Below are positions 17,371 through 26,708 of a DNA stretch of 64,000 bases, piece by piece. Origin of the DNA: Ruminococcus sp. AM36-2AA (GTDB lineage: Bacteria; Bacillota; Clostridia; Lachnospirales; Lachnospiraceae). The stretch covers positions 1 to 64,000 of the forward strand of contig NZ_QTYB01000008.1 of assembly GCF_003461955.1 (NCBI RefSeq). The letters run 5' to 3'. Within the stretch, counting starts at the first letter, position 1; each line of letters opens with the position of its first letter. The position numbers and the translations under genes are program-made. The notes beneath the pieces are model-generated. The model worked only from the letters and a program-made list of their open reading frames with translations, did not search any database and was not told the origin of the DNA.

Positions 17371-19092
17371 TTAGAACAGATTGTAGAGCTGTGTAAGCGG
17401 AAGTTTTTCCGCAGGTTTGGATGTAATGGCTTCTCCATCTACCGTTACCTCATAAGTTTCCGGATCTACCGTGATCTTTGGTGTACGGTTATTGAACACC
17501 ATATCCTTTTTGGCAATATTTCTGCATCCCTTTACAGGAACCACAGTTTTTTCCAGACCATAAATATCTTTAATTCCGGCATCATATGCAGCCTGGGAAA
17601 CAAAGGTAAGGCAGGCTTCATTTTTTGCTTTTCCATGAGCTGCGAACATCGGCTGATACATTACCGGCTGGGTAGTCGGGATGGATGCGTTGGCATCGCC
17701 CATCTTGGAAGCGATGATCATTCCGCCTTTGATGATGATATCCGGTTTTGCACCAAAAAATGCCGGATTCCACAGAACAAGATCTGCGAATTTTCCTTTT
17801 TCAACAGAACCTACATAATCTGCGATTCCATGTGTGATCGCCGGATTGATAGTATATTTTGCAATGTAACGTTTCACACGGAAGTTGTCATTTCCTTTTC
17901 CCTCATCTTCCGGAAGAGCCCCGCGCTCATCTTTCATTTTGCTGGCTGTCTGCCAGGTACGTGTGATGACTTCTCCTACACGTCCCATAGCCTGAGAGTC
18001 TGAACTCATCATGCTGAAAATTCCCATGTCATGAAGAACATCCTCTGCCGCGATGGTCTCAGGGCGGATTCGGGAATCTGCAAATGCCACATCTTCCGGG
18101 ATCTTTTTGTCCAGGTGATGGCAGACCATCAGCATGTCCAGATGCTCATCCAGGGTATTTACCGTATATGGCATGGTTGGGTTTGTGGAGGATGGCAGAA
18201 CATTTCCTGCCGCTGCAGCGCGGATGATATCCGGTGCATGTCCACCGCCGGCTCCTTCTGTATGATAAGTATGGATCGTTCTTCCGCCGATTGCTGCAAG
18301 AGTATCCTCCACACAACCACCCTCATTTAAAGTATCTGTATGGATCGCAACCTGCACGTCATATTCATCCGCAACATTGAGACAATGATCGATAACTGCA
18401 GGTGTTGCACCCCAGTCCTCATGGATCTTCAGTCCCATGGCGCCAGCTTTTACCTGTTCGATCAGCGGAGCCTCATCCGAGCAGTTTCCTTTTCCGAGGA
18501 ATCCAAGGTTCATCGGATATTCTTCTGCTGCTTTCAGCATCATCCGGAGATTCCACGGTCCGGGTGTACAGGTAGTCGCATTTGTTCCGTCTGCAGGGCC
18601 TGTTCCTCCTCCGATCATGGTTGTAACACCACTGTACAGTGCACAGTCGATCTGCTGCGGACTGATAAAATGGATATGGGTATCAATACCACCTGCTGTG
18701 ACGATCATTCCTTCTCCTGCCAGCGCCTCTGTGGATGCACCAACGGTCATTCCAGGTGTCACCCCGTCCATGATATCCGGGTTTCCTGCTTTTCCGATCC
18801 CTGCGATCTTTCCGTCTTTGATTCCGATATCTGCCTTGATGATCCCAGTGGTATCCACGATCAGGGCGTTGGTGATCACCAGATCCAGATCTCCATCACG
18901 GCTGCATGTTTTTACTGACTGGCCCATTCCGTCACGGATGGTTTTACCGCCGCCGAATTTTACCTCATCGCCATATGTGGTGTAATCTTTTTCAACTTCC
19001 ACTACAAGGCTGGTATCCGCAAGTCTTACCTTGTCACCAGTTGTAGGGCCGTACATCATTGCATATTTTTCACCGGAAATTTTTACGCTCAT
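17371..19092 (-). CDS. ureC: Urease subunit alpha
   Basis: 573 residues, full length. The nickel site is intact: THIHF (two His), the carbamylated Lys in [35 protein letters not shown], and Asp in SSDSQAMGR. The flap carries MVCHHLDK with the conserved Cys and His. The enzyme hydrolyses urea to ammonia and carbamate. The gene is 12 bases after ureB. An active urease would provide nitrogen and buffer acid in the gut; nickel uptake genes are not in this window. Confidence 0.98.
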   Translation of the reverse strand: MSVKISGEKYAMMYGPTTGDKVRLADTSLVVEVEKDYTTYGDEVKFGGGKTIRDGMGQSVKTCSRDGDLDLVITNALIVDTTGIIKADIGIKDGKIAGIGKAGNPDIMDGVTPGMTVGASTEALAGEGMIVTAGGIDTHIHFISPQQIDCALYSGVTTMIGGGTGPADGTNATTCTPGPWNLRMMLKAAEEYPMNLGFLGKGNCSDEAPLIEQVKAGAMGLKIHEDWGATPAVIDHCLNVADEYDVQVAIHTDTLNEGGCVEDTLAAIGGRTIHTYHTEGAGGGHAPDIIRAAAAGNVLPSSTNPTMPYTVNTLDEHLDMLMVCHHLDKKIPEDVAFADSRIRPETIAAEDVLHDMGIFSMMSSDSQAMGRVGEVITRTWQTASKMKDERGALPEDEGKGNDNFRVKRYIAKYTINPAITHGIADYVGSVEKGKFADLVLWNPAFFGAKPDIIIKGGMIIASKMGDANASIPTTQPVMYQPMFAAHGKAKNEACLTFVSQAAYDAGIKDIYGLEKTVVPVKGCRNIAKKDMVFNNRTPKITVDPETYEVTVDGEAITSKPAEKLPLTQLYNLF

Positions 19093-19104
19093 TTGTGTCC
19101 CTCC

Positions 19105-19464
19105 TTATAAGAATCCCTTTAATGCTGCCTTTTCCATGGAAACCTTCCTGGTGTCCTCTGCTGCTCTTGCTCTTGTCAGGTCGTTCAGACCAAATACGCG
19201 TTTTCTGCCGCCCATCTCGGTCAGCTGCACTTCTTTTTCTTCTCCTGGCTCAAAACGGACAGAAGTACCGGATGGAATATCCAGATGATATCCATATGCA
19301 GCCTCACGGTCAAAAGAGAGGCATTTGTTTACTTCAAAAAAATGGAAATGAGAGCCTACCTGTACAGGACGATCGCCTTTGTTTGCAACCAGGATCTTTG
19401 TGGTTTTTTTCCCTTCATTAAGTACGATTTCTCTGTCTGCGGGGATAATTTCGCCAACCTTCAT
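19105..19464 (-). CDS. ureB: Urease subunit beta
   Basis: 119 residues, separate from UreA as in most Firmicutes and enteric bacteria (not fused as in Helicobacter). [18 protein letters not shown] at the start and the [18 protein letters not shown] and [20 protein letters not shown] stretches are typical (here [18 protein letters not shown]). It forms part of the (ABC)3 trimer. It is 12 bases from both neighbours. Confidence 0.97.
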   Translation of the reverse strand: MKVGEIIPADREIVLNEGKKTTKILVANKGDRPVQVGSHFHFFEVNKCLSFDREAAYGYHLDIPSGTSVRFEPGEEKEVQLTEMGGRKRVFGLNDLTRARAAEDTRKVSMEKAALKGFL

Positions 19465-19476
19465 GTCAATTCCTCC

Positions 19477-19779
19477 TTACTGAATCGGATTGTGTACAGT
19501 CACAAGCTTTGTTCCATCAGGAAATGTTGCCTCGACCTGCACTTCACCAAGCATGTCTGCTACGCCTTCCATCACATCATCTTTTGTAAGAATCGTGGTT
19601 CCAAGCTGCATCAGCTCTACAACAGTTTTGCCATCACGGGCCAGTTCCAGAAGTTCAGAACTGATATACGCCAGTGCTTCCACATAATTCAGTTTCAGTC
19701 CGCGTTCCTTCCTCTCCTTCGCCAGATTTCCGGCCATATGGAGCATGAGTTTTTCCTGTTCCTTCGGGGTAAGTCTCAT
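19477..19779 (-). CDS. ureA: Urease subunit gamma
   Basis: 100 residues, the usual size. [17 protein letters not shown] at the N-terminus and [11 protein letters not shown] and [18 protein letters not shown] are diagnostic. It is the first gene of the ureABCIEFGD operon. AAGGAGG lies seven bases before the ATG. The untranslated leader of about 100 bases begins with a strong terminator-like hairpin, so expression may be controlled before translation. Confidence 0.97.
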   Translation of the reverse strand: MRLTPKEQEKLMLHMAGNLAKERKERGLKLNYVEALAYISSELLELARDGKTVVELMQLGTTILTKDDVMEGVADMLGEVQVEATFPDGTKLVTVHNPIQ

Positions 19780-19825
19780 TGTTTCTTCCTCCTTTTTCGC
19801 CTGTTAGCCTTTACTAATTTAGTCC

Positions 19826-19874
19826 AATAAAAAACGCAGGCAATGGAGTTTTTACGGACTCCATCGTCTGCGTT
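19826..19874 (-). promoter_or_regulatory. Terminator-like hairpin at the 5' end of the urease transcript
   Basis: AACGCAG plus ATGGAGT arms (19874-19858) pair with ACTCCAT plus CTGCGTT (19849-19833) around an 8-base loop, with one internal two-base mismatch, followed on the minus strand by six T. It starts within about 3 bases of the predicted transcription start and lies 55 bases before ureA. It could be an attenuator or a 5' stabilising stem. Confidence 0.7.
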
Positions 19875-19883
19875 AATGAATGA

Positions 19884-19912
19884 ATTATATCTGCTTTTTT
19901 CCGGAAAGTCAA
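19884..19912 (-). promoter_or_regulatory. SigA promoter of the urease operon
   Basis: Minus-strand TTGACT (19912-19907), 17-base spacer, perfect TATAAT (19889-19884), giving a start near 19877. An imperfect dyad CTGTT-N9-AACAG (19956-19974) lies upstream, between this promoter and the divergent activase gene. Confidence 0.75.
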
Positions 19913-20057
19913 GCAACAACATTTTTTTACACATCACATATATCAAAAGAACATGCTGTTTATCGCCTGAACAGTGACAACATTCCACTTGCGGCATACT
20001 CCGTACTGGGGTATTCTTATAATAGAATATTTCTGTAAAAATGAAAGGATTTTACAC

Positions 20058-20753
20058 ATGAAGATCTGTGGATTTAATAAAACAACTTTACTGGATTATC
20101 CCGGGCGGGTGGCCTGCACCATATTCCTGGGCGGCTGCAATTTCCGATGCCCTTTCTGTCAGAACGGAGCTCTTGTAGTGGAGCCGGACACACAGTACGG
20201 ATATTCCGAGGATGAAATTTTGGCTTTTTTAAAAAAACGCAAAGGAATTCTGGATGGTGTCTGTGTTTCCGGAGGAGAACCGACTCTTGCACCGGAGCTC
20301 CCTGAATTTCTTGGCCGGATCAGGGCGCTTGGCTATGACATAAAGCTTGACACCAACGGTTCCCGTCCTTCTGTGGTAAAAAAGCTCGCAGCAGATGGGC
20401 TGATCAACAAAGTTGCCATGGATATCAAGGCCTGCCCTTCCAATTATCACGTACTTACCGGTGTAAATGTTAATCTGGATGCGATCCGTGAAACTGCCGG
20501 ATGGCTATGTTCCGGAGATCTGGATTATGAGTTCCGTACTACAGTTGTCCGTGAACTTCACTCGGAAAATGATTTTCTGGAGATCAGCCAGTGGCTCCGT
20601 GGTGCAAAAGCTTATTATCTTCAGGCTTACCGTGATTCGGAGGGAGTTCTGATGCCAGGATTTTCTTCCTGCTCCGAAGAAGAAATGAAAAACTACCGGG
20701 ATATCCTGTCTCGGACGATCCCGGTAGTGGAAATCCGTGGTATAGATCTGTAA
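20058..20753 (+). CDS. nrdG: Anaerobic ribonucleotide reductase activating protein (radical SAM)
   Basis: 231 residues from ATG 20058 (AAAGGA about nine bases upstream); an open frame extends 28 codons further but the leader is not family-like. The GFNKTTLLDYPGRVACTIFL start and the iron-sulfur motif CNFRCPFC (Cys-x3-Cys-x2-Cys, about 27-34) match the NrdG2/TIGR02495 branch of radical-SAM activases. VSGGEPTL is the SAM-binding strand. It would generate the glycyl radical on the class III reductase or a related glycyl-radical enzyme; no such partner is nearby. A TATAAT at 20018-20023 may be its -10 box, with a poor -35. The gene is divergent from urease. Confidence 0.82.
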   Translation: MKICGFNKTTLLDYPGRVACTIFLGGCNFRCPFCQNGALVVEPDTQYGYSEDEILAFLKKRKGILDGVCVSGGEPTLAPELPEFLGRIRALGYDIKLDTNGSRPSVVKKLAADGLINKVAMDIKACPSNYHVLTGVNVNLDAIRETAGWLCSGDLDYEFRTTVVRELHSENDFLEISQWLRGAKAYYLQAYRDSEGVLMPGFSSCSEEEMKNYRDILSRTIPVVEIRGIDL

Positions 20754-20771
20754 AGATGCTCAATTTTCCAC

Positions 20772-21887
20772 TCAGATATTAATAAAGCAGTACCAGTATC
20801 CACCTTTTCCGCCCGGAATGTGGATCTTCGGACTTTCCCGAAAATAGGGAAAGCCAAACATGTTTGCCATGAAGCGTTCCTGCTGGCTGTAACTGCCGGG
20901 GACTCCCAGTATGTACTGACCCCGGTGATTTCTGCACAGCAGAAGATGGCCAAAATTCTGATATCCGTACATGACAAAATGGTTGTTACAGAAACAGCCG
21001 TTTTTTCTGCATAAGGTACTGCAGTCGGATGGTTTGATCTTACGGCAGTCTGTAAACTGTCCGTCATTGAATGGATCATAGGGGATGCCTGGAGTTGGCC
21101 GGGGCGGCCTCGGTGGTTCCGGTGGTCTTGGGCCCGGTCCTGGCGATGGGGAACCTGGACGCGGTGATTCCGGTGGTCTCGATCCCGGTTCTGGATGCGC
21201 CTGCCCCGGGTGCGGGCGTCCCGCTTCTGATATTTTCGGTTCATCCTCTGCCAAAATAGCTCTGTTCTCCTGCAGCCCTTTCTTTGTCTCCTGGTTCATC
21301 GTGCTCACGGAAATCCCCTCAACTTCTTCCTGAACTTCCTCCACCGTCATGATCTTGTCTGCTGCATTCTGTTTTTCCTGCACTTCTGCAGAAAAACCAG
21401 CTTTTTGATTTTCTTCTGCTTCTGCAGTTTCTCCCCGTTGTCCTTCTCCTTTCTCCGTTTTCTTTTCCTTATGAGCATCTGTTTCTTCTTTCTTCCACTC
21501 CCGGAAATTATCCGGCCGGATGGATTGATCATCCCACTCCGTTCCCCAGAATCCTCCTGCATCCGAGATCAGCAGCATACCTCCAAGCTCCCGGAGATTT
21601 TTTCCCATACCTCCAATATTCTCCGTATCTGTTTCCAGCATACACTCAATCTGCTCCCGCCCGGTCACACAACTTCCGATCAGGATTCCATCCATCAGTC
21701 CTTCCCGCCGCACAAAACCATACACCCGGCACCGGCTCCCCGGTTCCAGTCCTGCACAGCGCAGATGAACCTCGATCCGGCACTCCTGACCTCTGGCCTC
21801 CACCCTCACATAGCCACTGCTGCCGTCCTTTTTCCCTTTCCGATACTCGTACACATACGCAACAAAACGCTGATATCCAGCCAACAC
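20772..21887 (-). CDS. Proline-rich protein with DUF6128-like C-terminal domain
   Basis: A 371-residue protein of unknown function. Residues 1-120 form a beta-rich domain resembling an OB- or jelly-roll-like unit (YVRVEARGQECRIEVHL...). Residues about 120-215 are Glu/Lys-rich and probably unstructured. Residues 225-268 are a Pro/Gly/Arg linker. The C-terminal ~100 residues hold several Cys (CRK, CSTLCRKNGCFC) and the FVMYGYQNFGHLLL, QYILGVPGSY and MFGFPYFRES stretches I associate with DUF6128. There is no signal peptide. DNA encoding the linker is markedly GC-rich. The domain name is from memory. Confidence 0.6.
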   Translation of the reverse strand: MLAGYQRFVAYVYEYRKGKKDGSSGYVRVEARGQECRIEVHLRCAGLEPGSRCRVYGFVRREGLMDGILIGSCVTGREQIECMLETDTENIGGMGKNLRELGGMLLISDAGGFWGTEWDDQSIRPDNFREWKKEETDAHKEKKTEKGEGQRGETAEAEENQKAGFSAEVQEKQNAADKIMTVEEVQEEVEGISVSTMNQETKKGLQENRAILAEDEPKISEAGRPHPGQAHPEPGSRPPESPRPGSPSPGPGPRPPEPPRPPRPTPGIPYDPFNDGQFTDCRKIKPSDCSTLCRKNGCFCNNHFVMYGYQNFGHLLLCRNHRGQYILGVPGSYSQQERFMANMFGFPYFRESPKIHIPGGKGGYWYCFINI

Positions 21888-22021
21888 ACGTCCCTCCGGT
21901 ATTTCGGTTTCGTTAATATATATGAAAATTCCGTGGAATCATTCCATTAACAGCAAAACCTTCAGACCAGCCATGCACAGAAGATTCTCTGGAAGATAAC
22001 GTTCTGTATTTCTTTATATGC

Positions 22022-22050
22022 AAAAAAAGAATCCCTCAACCAAGGGATTC
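22022..22050 (-). terminator. Terminator of tRNA-Pro
   Basis: GAATCCCT pairs with AGGGATTC, six-base loop, followed on the minus strand by seven T. Confidence 0.85.
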
Positions 22051-22062
22051 TCAAAGCTTTAG

Positions 22063-22136
22063 TCGAAGCGACAGGATTTGAACCTGCGACCTCTGCGTCC
22101 CGAACGCAGCGCTCTACCAAACTGAGCCACGCTTCG
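22063..22136 (-). tRNA. tRNA-Pro (anticodon CGG)
   Basis: A 74-base cloverleaf. The acceptor stem CGAAGCG/CGCTTCG, D-arm GCTC...GAGC, anticodon arm CTGCG-TTCGGGA-CGCAG and T-arm GCAGG-TTCAAAT-CCTGT all pair. The loop reads TT-CGG-GA, so it decodes CCG as proline. The 3' CCA is not encoded. It has its own consensus promoter and terminator. Confidence 0.95.
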
Positions 22137-22181
22137 TTATTTTGTTTTCAGTTGTTTGTGTGTTGCTCAACTGCAAGAGCT

Positions 22182-22210
22182 ATTATATTAGAGTTTCTGT
22201 CCTTTGTCAA
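22182..22210 (-). promoter_or_regulatory. Consensus promoter of tRNA-Pro
   Basis: TTGACA (22210-22205), 17 bases, TATAAT (22187-22182) on the minus strand: a perfect match, 46 bases upstream of the tRNA. Confidence 0.85.
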
Positions 22211-22256
22211 TAGAAAAAATTAAAATTTTTCAAAAAAATCGAATTTTTTATTTTTT

Positions 22257-22294
22257 ACCACTTCAGGACTGTATTTTCGCAGACCTGAAGTGGT
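22257..22294. terminator. Hairpin after the surface protein gene
   Basis: ACCACTTCAGG pairs with CCTGAAGTGGT over a 16-base loop, 59 bases past the stop of the large surface protein gene. On the minus strand it is followed by A rather than T, so it may be a factor-dependent end or a message-stabilising stem. The rest of 22137-22352 holds only the tRNA promoter. Confidence 0.5.
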
Positions 22295-22352
22295 TTCTGG
22301 AAAGGTTTTTTATATTTCGGTTATAATATTTCAGATGGAATATCAGCGGATA

Positions 22353-25300
22353 TTACTTTACTGTAACTGTCACTTTCTTTGTAACTCCGTTACTGCTTAC
22401 ATAGATAACAGCTTTTCCTTTTTTCACACCTTTGACAACACCCTTGCTGCTTACCGTTGCAATTTTTGTATTGCTGCTTCTGTAAGTGATCTTTGCCTTT
22501 GAAGTAGCTGTCGCCTTGATGGTTGTTGTTTTCTTTGTCTTTACAGTTACCGCAGTTTTAGACGTGATCTTCAGGCTGCCTTTTTTAACAGTGATCTTGC
22601 AGGTTGCTTTGTAACTTCCACATTTTACTGTGATCGTAGTTGTTCCGGCTTTTTTCGCTGTTATCTTTCCGCTTGTACTTACTGTGGCAACGGATTTACT
22701 GCTGCTTCCATAAGTTACTTTTCCGGTAAGCCCTGTTCTGTCCACCTTAACCTGACTTGTCCCGCCTACAAATAAAGTGTTTACGGATGCCGTAGCTTTT
22801 ACAGTTGGTTTTTTAACGGTAATTTTGCAGGTTGCTTTATAATTACCACATTTTGCTGTAATTACAGCAGTTCCTGCTGACGCAGCAGTTACTTTTCCTT
22901 TTGCGTCTACAGAAGCAACGGAAGATTTACTGCTTGTATAAGTTACTTTTCCGGTAACACCTGCTGTTGTTGTTTTCAGTGTAACAGTAGCCGGAGTTCC
23001 TTTTACATAAAGTGTTTTTGCTGAAACATTCAGTTTCACGGATGGAGTTTTTACCGTAAGTTTGTACTGTGCAGTCTTTCCTGCTGCAGATGTTGCCATG
23101 ATCACGGCTGTTCCCGCTGCCTTTGCAGTTACTTTTCCGTTTGCGTCCACAGATGCAACTTTTTCATTGTTGGAAGAATATGTTACATCTTTGCAGTTCT
23201 CACCTGTAGCTTCAAGCTGTCTGGAACTTCCAATGTAAAGAATTCCCGACTTTTCTTTAAAGGCAATTGTTCCATACACCAGCTGAACAGAAACATCCGC
23301 ATAATCATCACTGGAAACTTTTACTGTATAAGTTTCATTTTCCGGTCTCGCTACAGTGGAATCCAGAGCAACCACTCCATCTGTAGTTACTGCATCCTGT
23401 ACAAGATATGTTGTCTCTGAAGCATGTCCGACACCTGTTGTATAGAAAACAGATACCTTCGGATTTTTGTATTTATCAAGATTTGCAAGCTTAACATGGG
23501 TGCTGTCCGTAAATTCCGGAGAAACAGCCATCTCTTCTGTTGCCTGCGGTTTAACATAAATACCATCTGCAAATTCATATACATATGCGCCGTCTGCCAT
23601 AATGTACGTGATCTTGTTTACGGTTTTTCCCTCAAGACCTGTATCTTTTGCAAAGGCAACCTTATACACCTTCAGCCACATCTCGTTCATATGACGCATG
23701 CCATATTTTCCGCCGTCTGTTGTTTCCAGGATCATTCCCTGAATCCCGGAGTTAACTGCAAAATCGGAATCACTCTTTGTATTGCGGAGATATTTTGTGC
23801 TGGTTTCTTTTACATCAATCTCATAATCTCCCCAGCGAGAAGATGTTTTGAGTGTTGCCTCCGCATCTGTCACAGTTGCTTTTACATTAAATTTTGTAGC
23901 ACTATATGTTCCATCTGTATTCAGTGTTTTATACTGCCCAGGCTCTACCGTCGGAGTACGTCCCAGGGTGATCCCTGCTGCTTCTGTATATACTCCGCTT
24001 TCCGGAAGTTCTCCCGCTTCTGAAAGGATCTGCGCCTCTATGTATGTTTTTGCATCTGTGGCTACATTAACCTTTTTTACTCCTGCGATCTCATAGCCAT
24101 TTTCTGTCAGATTCTGAACATCTGCATTTCCGAAAGCAGTGCTTTTTCTGGTTGTGGCAGATGTAACGGAATCATATTTGCGGCTCGTTGCATCTCCTGC
24201 ATAAAATTCCTCGTATGACAGAGATGCCGTACCGTAAAGTGTTCCTGTCAGTGCCTGATGTCCATTTGCCACCTTATAATAAATATCTGTTCCCGGAATC
24301 TGTGTATATCCATCCACCGCTCCCTTTACCCAGTAATAGGAAACATTGGAAACCGTGATCGGCTGGCCTGTCAGTGTGATATTTTTTTTCATATCCACAT
24401 AATTATCGCTAGAGATCATAACCGTATAGATCTCATCCCCGGCCCTGGATACACTGCTGTCAAAGGTTACCACCCCGTTCTCTGTCACTGCATGATCTAC
24501 AACATATGTTGTCTTTTTACCATGACCACTTCCTGTTGTGTAGTATACGGAAACCTTAGGATTTTCATATTTGTCAAGTCCGTCCACTTTAATCTGGGTT
24601 GTACTCTCTTTTACAAAAGCCGCCTGTACTTTCATTCCCTCTTCAGGCTGTTTTTTTACAAGAGGTGCTTTATCTCCAAACTCATATACGTAGGAACCAT
24701 CCGGAGTAATATAAGTCACTTTTGAAATTTTTTCCCCGATAAGCCCGGACTCTGCTGAAAATGCAAGTTCATAAGGCTGTACCCAGATTTCATAGGTATG
24801 ACGAAGTCCTACTTTTTTCCCACTTGCAGTCTCAAGGATGACTCCCAGTGTATTTCCACCCACTGCAAAATCATCTTGTCTGGAATTACGGAGATATTTT
24901 GTGCTGGATTCTTTTACTACCAGCATGTAATCCCCCCAGATCGACGGTGCCTGGATCTCAGCGGATGCATCTGTGACTGTTGCTTTTACATCGAATTTTG
25001 TTGCACTGTATGTTCCGTCTGTATTCAGTGTTTTATACTGTCCTGTTTCCTGTGACGGCGCTTCATTCAATGTAATATCTGCTGCCTCTGTATAGACACC
25101 CTCTCTCGGAAGCTTGGAAGCAGCTTTCAGCGCCTGTGCATCTACATAGGTTTCCGCGTCCACTGCAACACTTACATTCTTCACACCTTGGATCTGATAT
25201 CCGGAAGAGGTCACCTCTGTGCTGTCCTCATTAACAAAAATCTGATTTTTACTCGTTGTTGCCGAAGTGATAGCGTCATAGCTCTCCTGAGTGGTATCCC

Positions 25301-25859
25301 CGGCATAAAATTCCGAATAACTTAAAGTTGTCGTTCCGTACAGTTTTCCGTTCAGAGCGGTCTGTCCATCTGCCACTTTTACATAAACGCCTGTTGTTCC
25401 TATCTGTGTATATCCCTCTGCCGGCTGCATGGACCAGAGATATTTCACTCCTGCAACAGTGATCTCAGAAGCATCCTGAAGAACCTCGCCTGCTTCTGCC
25501 ATAAATGCTTCTCCATCACCGAATACCTCTTCTGTATCCTCCTGGATCTGCGGTTCCTCTTCCTGTTGAATCTCTTCTGCTGAAATTTCTGCTACTTCTT
25601 CCTGAATAGCTTCTGCATCACTTTCTTCCGGCTCTTCCGACTGAATATCAGCTTCACCAACTTCCAACTGGTCCTGGGAAACCGACTCCTGATCCTCGTT
25701 CTCTCCTTCTTCCTGTGCTGTCTCTCCTTGTGTTTCTCCTGACACATCACTAAAAACTTCCGCCTCAGACGCCATTGCCGTTACCGGCACTCCTGACGCG
25801 ATTACCGCTGAACTCAGAACGAGTGCAGCTGACTTCTTAAAAAGCTTCCACTTATGCAT
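22353..25859 (-). CDS. Large secreted surface protein with two tandem ~365-residue domains and Ig-like repeats
   Basis: 1168 residues. A signal peptide (1-31, ending TAMAS) is followed by a Glu/Gln-rich acidic stretch (about 32-130). Two copies of a ~365-residue unit follow (about 133-498 and 500-863); shared landmarks are the YLW/YYW start, GYTQI, YAGD, QYKTLNTDGTYSATKF, STKYLRN, GLRH/GMRH and KVTYI/KITYI. The RH-x-EIW and YITPDG strands recall the Tp47 penicillin-binding-like domain of clostridial surface proteins (from memory). Bacterial Ig-like (BIG2) repeats fill 863-1168, each with a KVASVD/SVATVS-type motif. There is no LPXTG or S-layer motif, so attachment is unclear. It is transcribed alone after a long non-coding region. 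Confidence 0.75.
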   Translation of the reverse strand: MHKWKLFKKSAALVLSSAVIASGVPVTAMASEAEVFSDVSGETQGETAQEEGENEDQESVSQDQLEVGEADIQSEEPEESDAEAIQEEVAEISAEEIQQEEEPQIQEDTEEVFGDGEAFMAEAGEVLQDASEITVAGVKYLWSMQPAEGYTQIGTTGVYVKVADGQTALNGKLYGTTTLSYSEFYAGDTTQESYDAITSATTSKNQIFVNEDSTEVTSSGYQIQGVKNVSVAVDAETYVDAQALKAASKLPREGVYTEAADITLNEAPSQETGQYKTLNTDGTYSATKFDVKATVTDASAEIQAPSIWGDYMLVVKESSTKYLRNSRQDDFAVGGNTLGVILETASGKKVGLRHTYEIWVQPYELAFSAESGLIGEKISKVTYITPDGSYVYEFGDKAPLVKKQPEEGMKVQAAFVKESTTQIKVDGLDKYENPKVSVYYTTGSGHGKKTTYVVDHAVTENGVVTFDSSVSRAGDEIYTVMISSDNYVDMKKNITLTGQPITVSNVSYYWVKGAVDGYTQIPGTDIYYKVANGHQALTGTLYGTASLSYEEFYAGDATSRKYDSVTSATTRKSTAFGNADVQNLTENGYEIAGVKKVNVATDAKTYIEAQILSEAGELPESGVYTEAAGITLGRTPTVEPGQYKTLNTDGTYSATKFNVKATVTDAEATLKTSSRWGDYEIDVKETSTKYLRNTKSDSDFAVNSGIQGMILETTDGGKYGMRHMNEMWLKVYKVAFAKDTGLEGKTVNKITYIMADGAYVYEFADGIYVKPQATEEMAVSPEFTDSTHVKLANLDKYKNPKVSVFYTTGVGHASETTYLVQDAVTTDGVVALDSTVARPENETYTVKVSSDDYADVSVQLVYGTIAFKEKSGILYIGSSRQLEATGENCKDVTYSSNNEKVASVDANGKVTAKAAGTAVIMATSAAGKTAQYKLTVKTPSVKLNVSAKTLYVKGTPATVTLKTTTAGVTGKVTYTSSKSSVASVDAKGKVTAASAGTAVITAKCGNYKATCKITVKKPTVKATASVNTLFVGGTSQVKVDRTGLTGKVTYGSSSKSVATVSTSGKITAKKAGTTTITVKCGSYKATCKITVKKGSLKITSKTAVTVKTKKTTTIKATATSKAKITYRSSNTKIATVSSKGVVKGVKKGKAVIYVSSNGVTKKVTVTVK

Positions 25860-25942
25860 ACCTGTCCTCCTCTTTGTCTTTTATATTACACGACTTTATA
25901 CCAGATCATGACCTTACAGCTGCTCTGGTTAATTGAAATTTC

Positions 25943-25980
25943 TTCTGCAGAATATTCAACATATGTCATTTTCTGCAGAA
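25943..25980. promoter_or_regulatory. Paired TTCTGCAGAA palindromes upstream of the surface protein gene
   Basis: The perfect 10-base palindrome TTCTGCAGAA occurs at 25943-25952 and 25971-25980, 28 bases apart centre to centre, about 85-120 bases before the gene start. The arrangement looks like a two-site operator. The rest of 25860-26158 is AT-rich with no gene. Confidence 0.4.
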
Positions 25981-26158
25981 GTGCTCTGTCAAGCACACTT
26001 TAGTTTGTTCAAACTAACATATCGTTATTTTATCAATGCCGGAATTATTTGTCTATACATATCTGCCAAAAACATCTCACGGTTATTGTTGTTTTTTTCT
26101 CAAGTAAAAATTATTTTCAAAATATTTCACATTATTATCTGATAATTCCAAAAAATAA

Positions 26159-26243
26159 AAAAAGTATATACCCCAAGACATCATTTCAGGAAATGGAACA
26201 GACATTGCCATTTCCTCCGACATTCTCAGATCATATACTTTTT
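26159..26243 (-). terminator. Two-level stem structure after the DUF1284 gene
   Basis: AAAAAGTATAT (26159-26169) pairs with ATATACTTTTT (26233-26243), enclosing a second stem AGGAAATGG/CCATTTCCT (26188-26196 with 26208-26216). On the minus strand the outer stem is followed by a T-rich tract, so it probably ends the bioY-DUF1284 transcript. Confidence 0.55.
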
Positions 26244-26267
26244 ATATTTCTATATTTTTGCTTTTTT

Positions 26268-26708
26268 TTATGCCCAGCGGCTCTTCTGTTCTTCGCAGAT
26301 GCTGTTCCACTGGCAGTTTCCACAGATTTCCTTACGTTTATCCGTCGCAAGGATTTTTTCCTGGACTTTTTTTGTAAATTCGCTGAAGTGCAATGTCTGT
26401 CCGGCCTTCAGTCCACATTTTTTCAGCACGGCATTGTCATACTCTGCCACTTTATCTCCGGCTTCGCAATGTCCGCCCCGATTATTCGGACAGGCAGAGC
26501 AGATCTCATCCGTATCCGCATGAAGCCTTATTTTCTTTCCCTCCAGAAAAATCTTCAGCATCTCGGACATATGTGCAGTAAAACCGTTACTGTAGCCTTC
26601 CCCCTTAAAATATGCCAGGCACATACCATGATGAGGGCGCAGCGGAATAATCTTTCCCTCTGTGCCCTCATCGGAAGCATATGCCGTGGCAATGCTTTTA
26701 TCTTGCAT
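26268..26708 (-). CDS. DUF1284 domain protein, putative metal or iron-sulfur binding
   Basis: About 146 residues from ATG 26708, which overlaps the bioY stop by 11 bases and has AGGAAAGG upstream; an open frame reaches further but runs through bioY. RPHHGMCLAYFKGEGYSNGF is the DUF1284 signature. Eight further Cys/His residues are grouped as CSACPNNRGGHC and CGNCQWNSIC, suggesting a bound cluster or zinc. The function is unknown. Pairing with bioY suggests, but does not show, a link to biotin or to an iron-sulfur step. Confidence 0.8.
   Translation of the reverse strand: MQDKSIATAYASDEGTEGKIIPLRPHHGMCLAYFKGEGYSNGFTAHMSEMLKIFLEGKKIRLHADTDEICSACPNNRGGHCEAGDKVAEYDNAVLKKCGLKAGQTLHFSEFTKKVQEKILATDKRKEICGNCQWNSICEEQKSRWA

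Noticed and set aside
13903..19912. Urease genes as a recently acquired island
   Set aside because: No transposase, integrase, tRNA junction or clear base-composition shift flanks the operon; it has an ordinary promoter and terminator.
21085..21220. Short tandem DNA repeat or CRISPR-like array
   Set aside because: The GC-rich repetition encodes a Pro/Gly/Arg linker inside the DUF6128-like protein and has no spacer structure.
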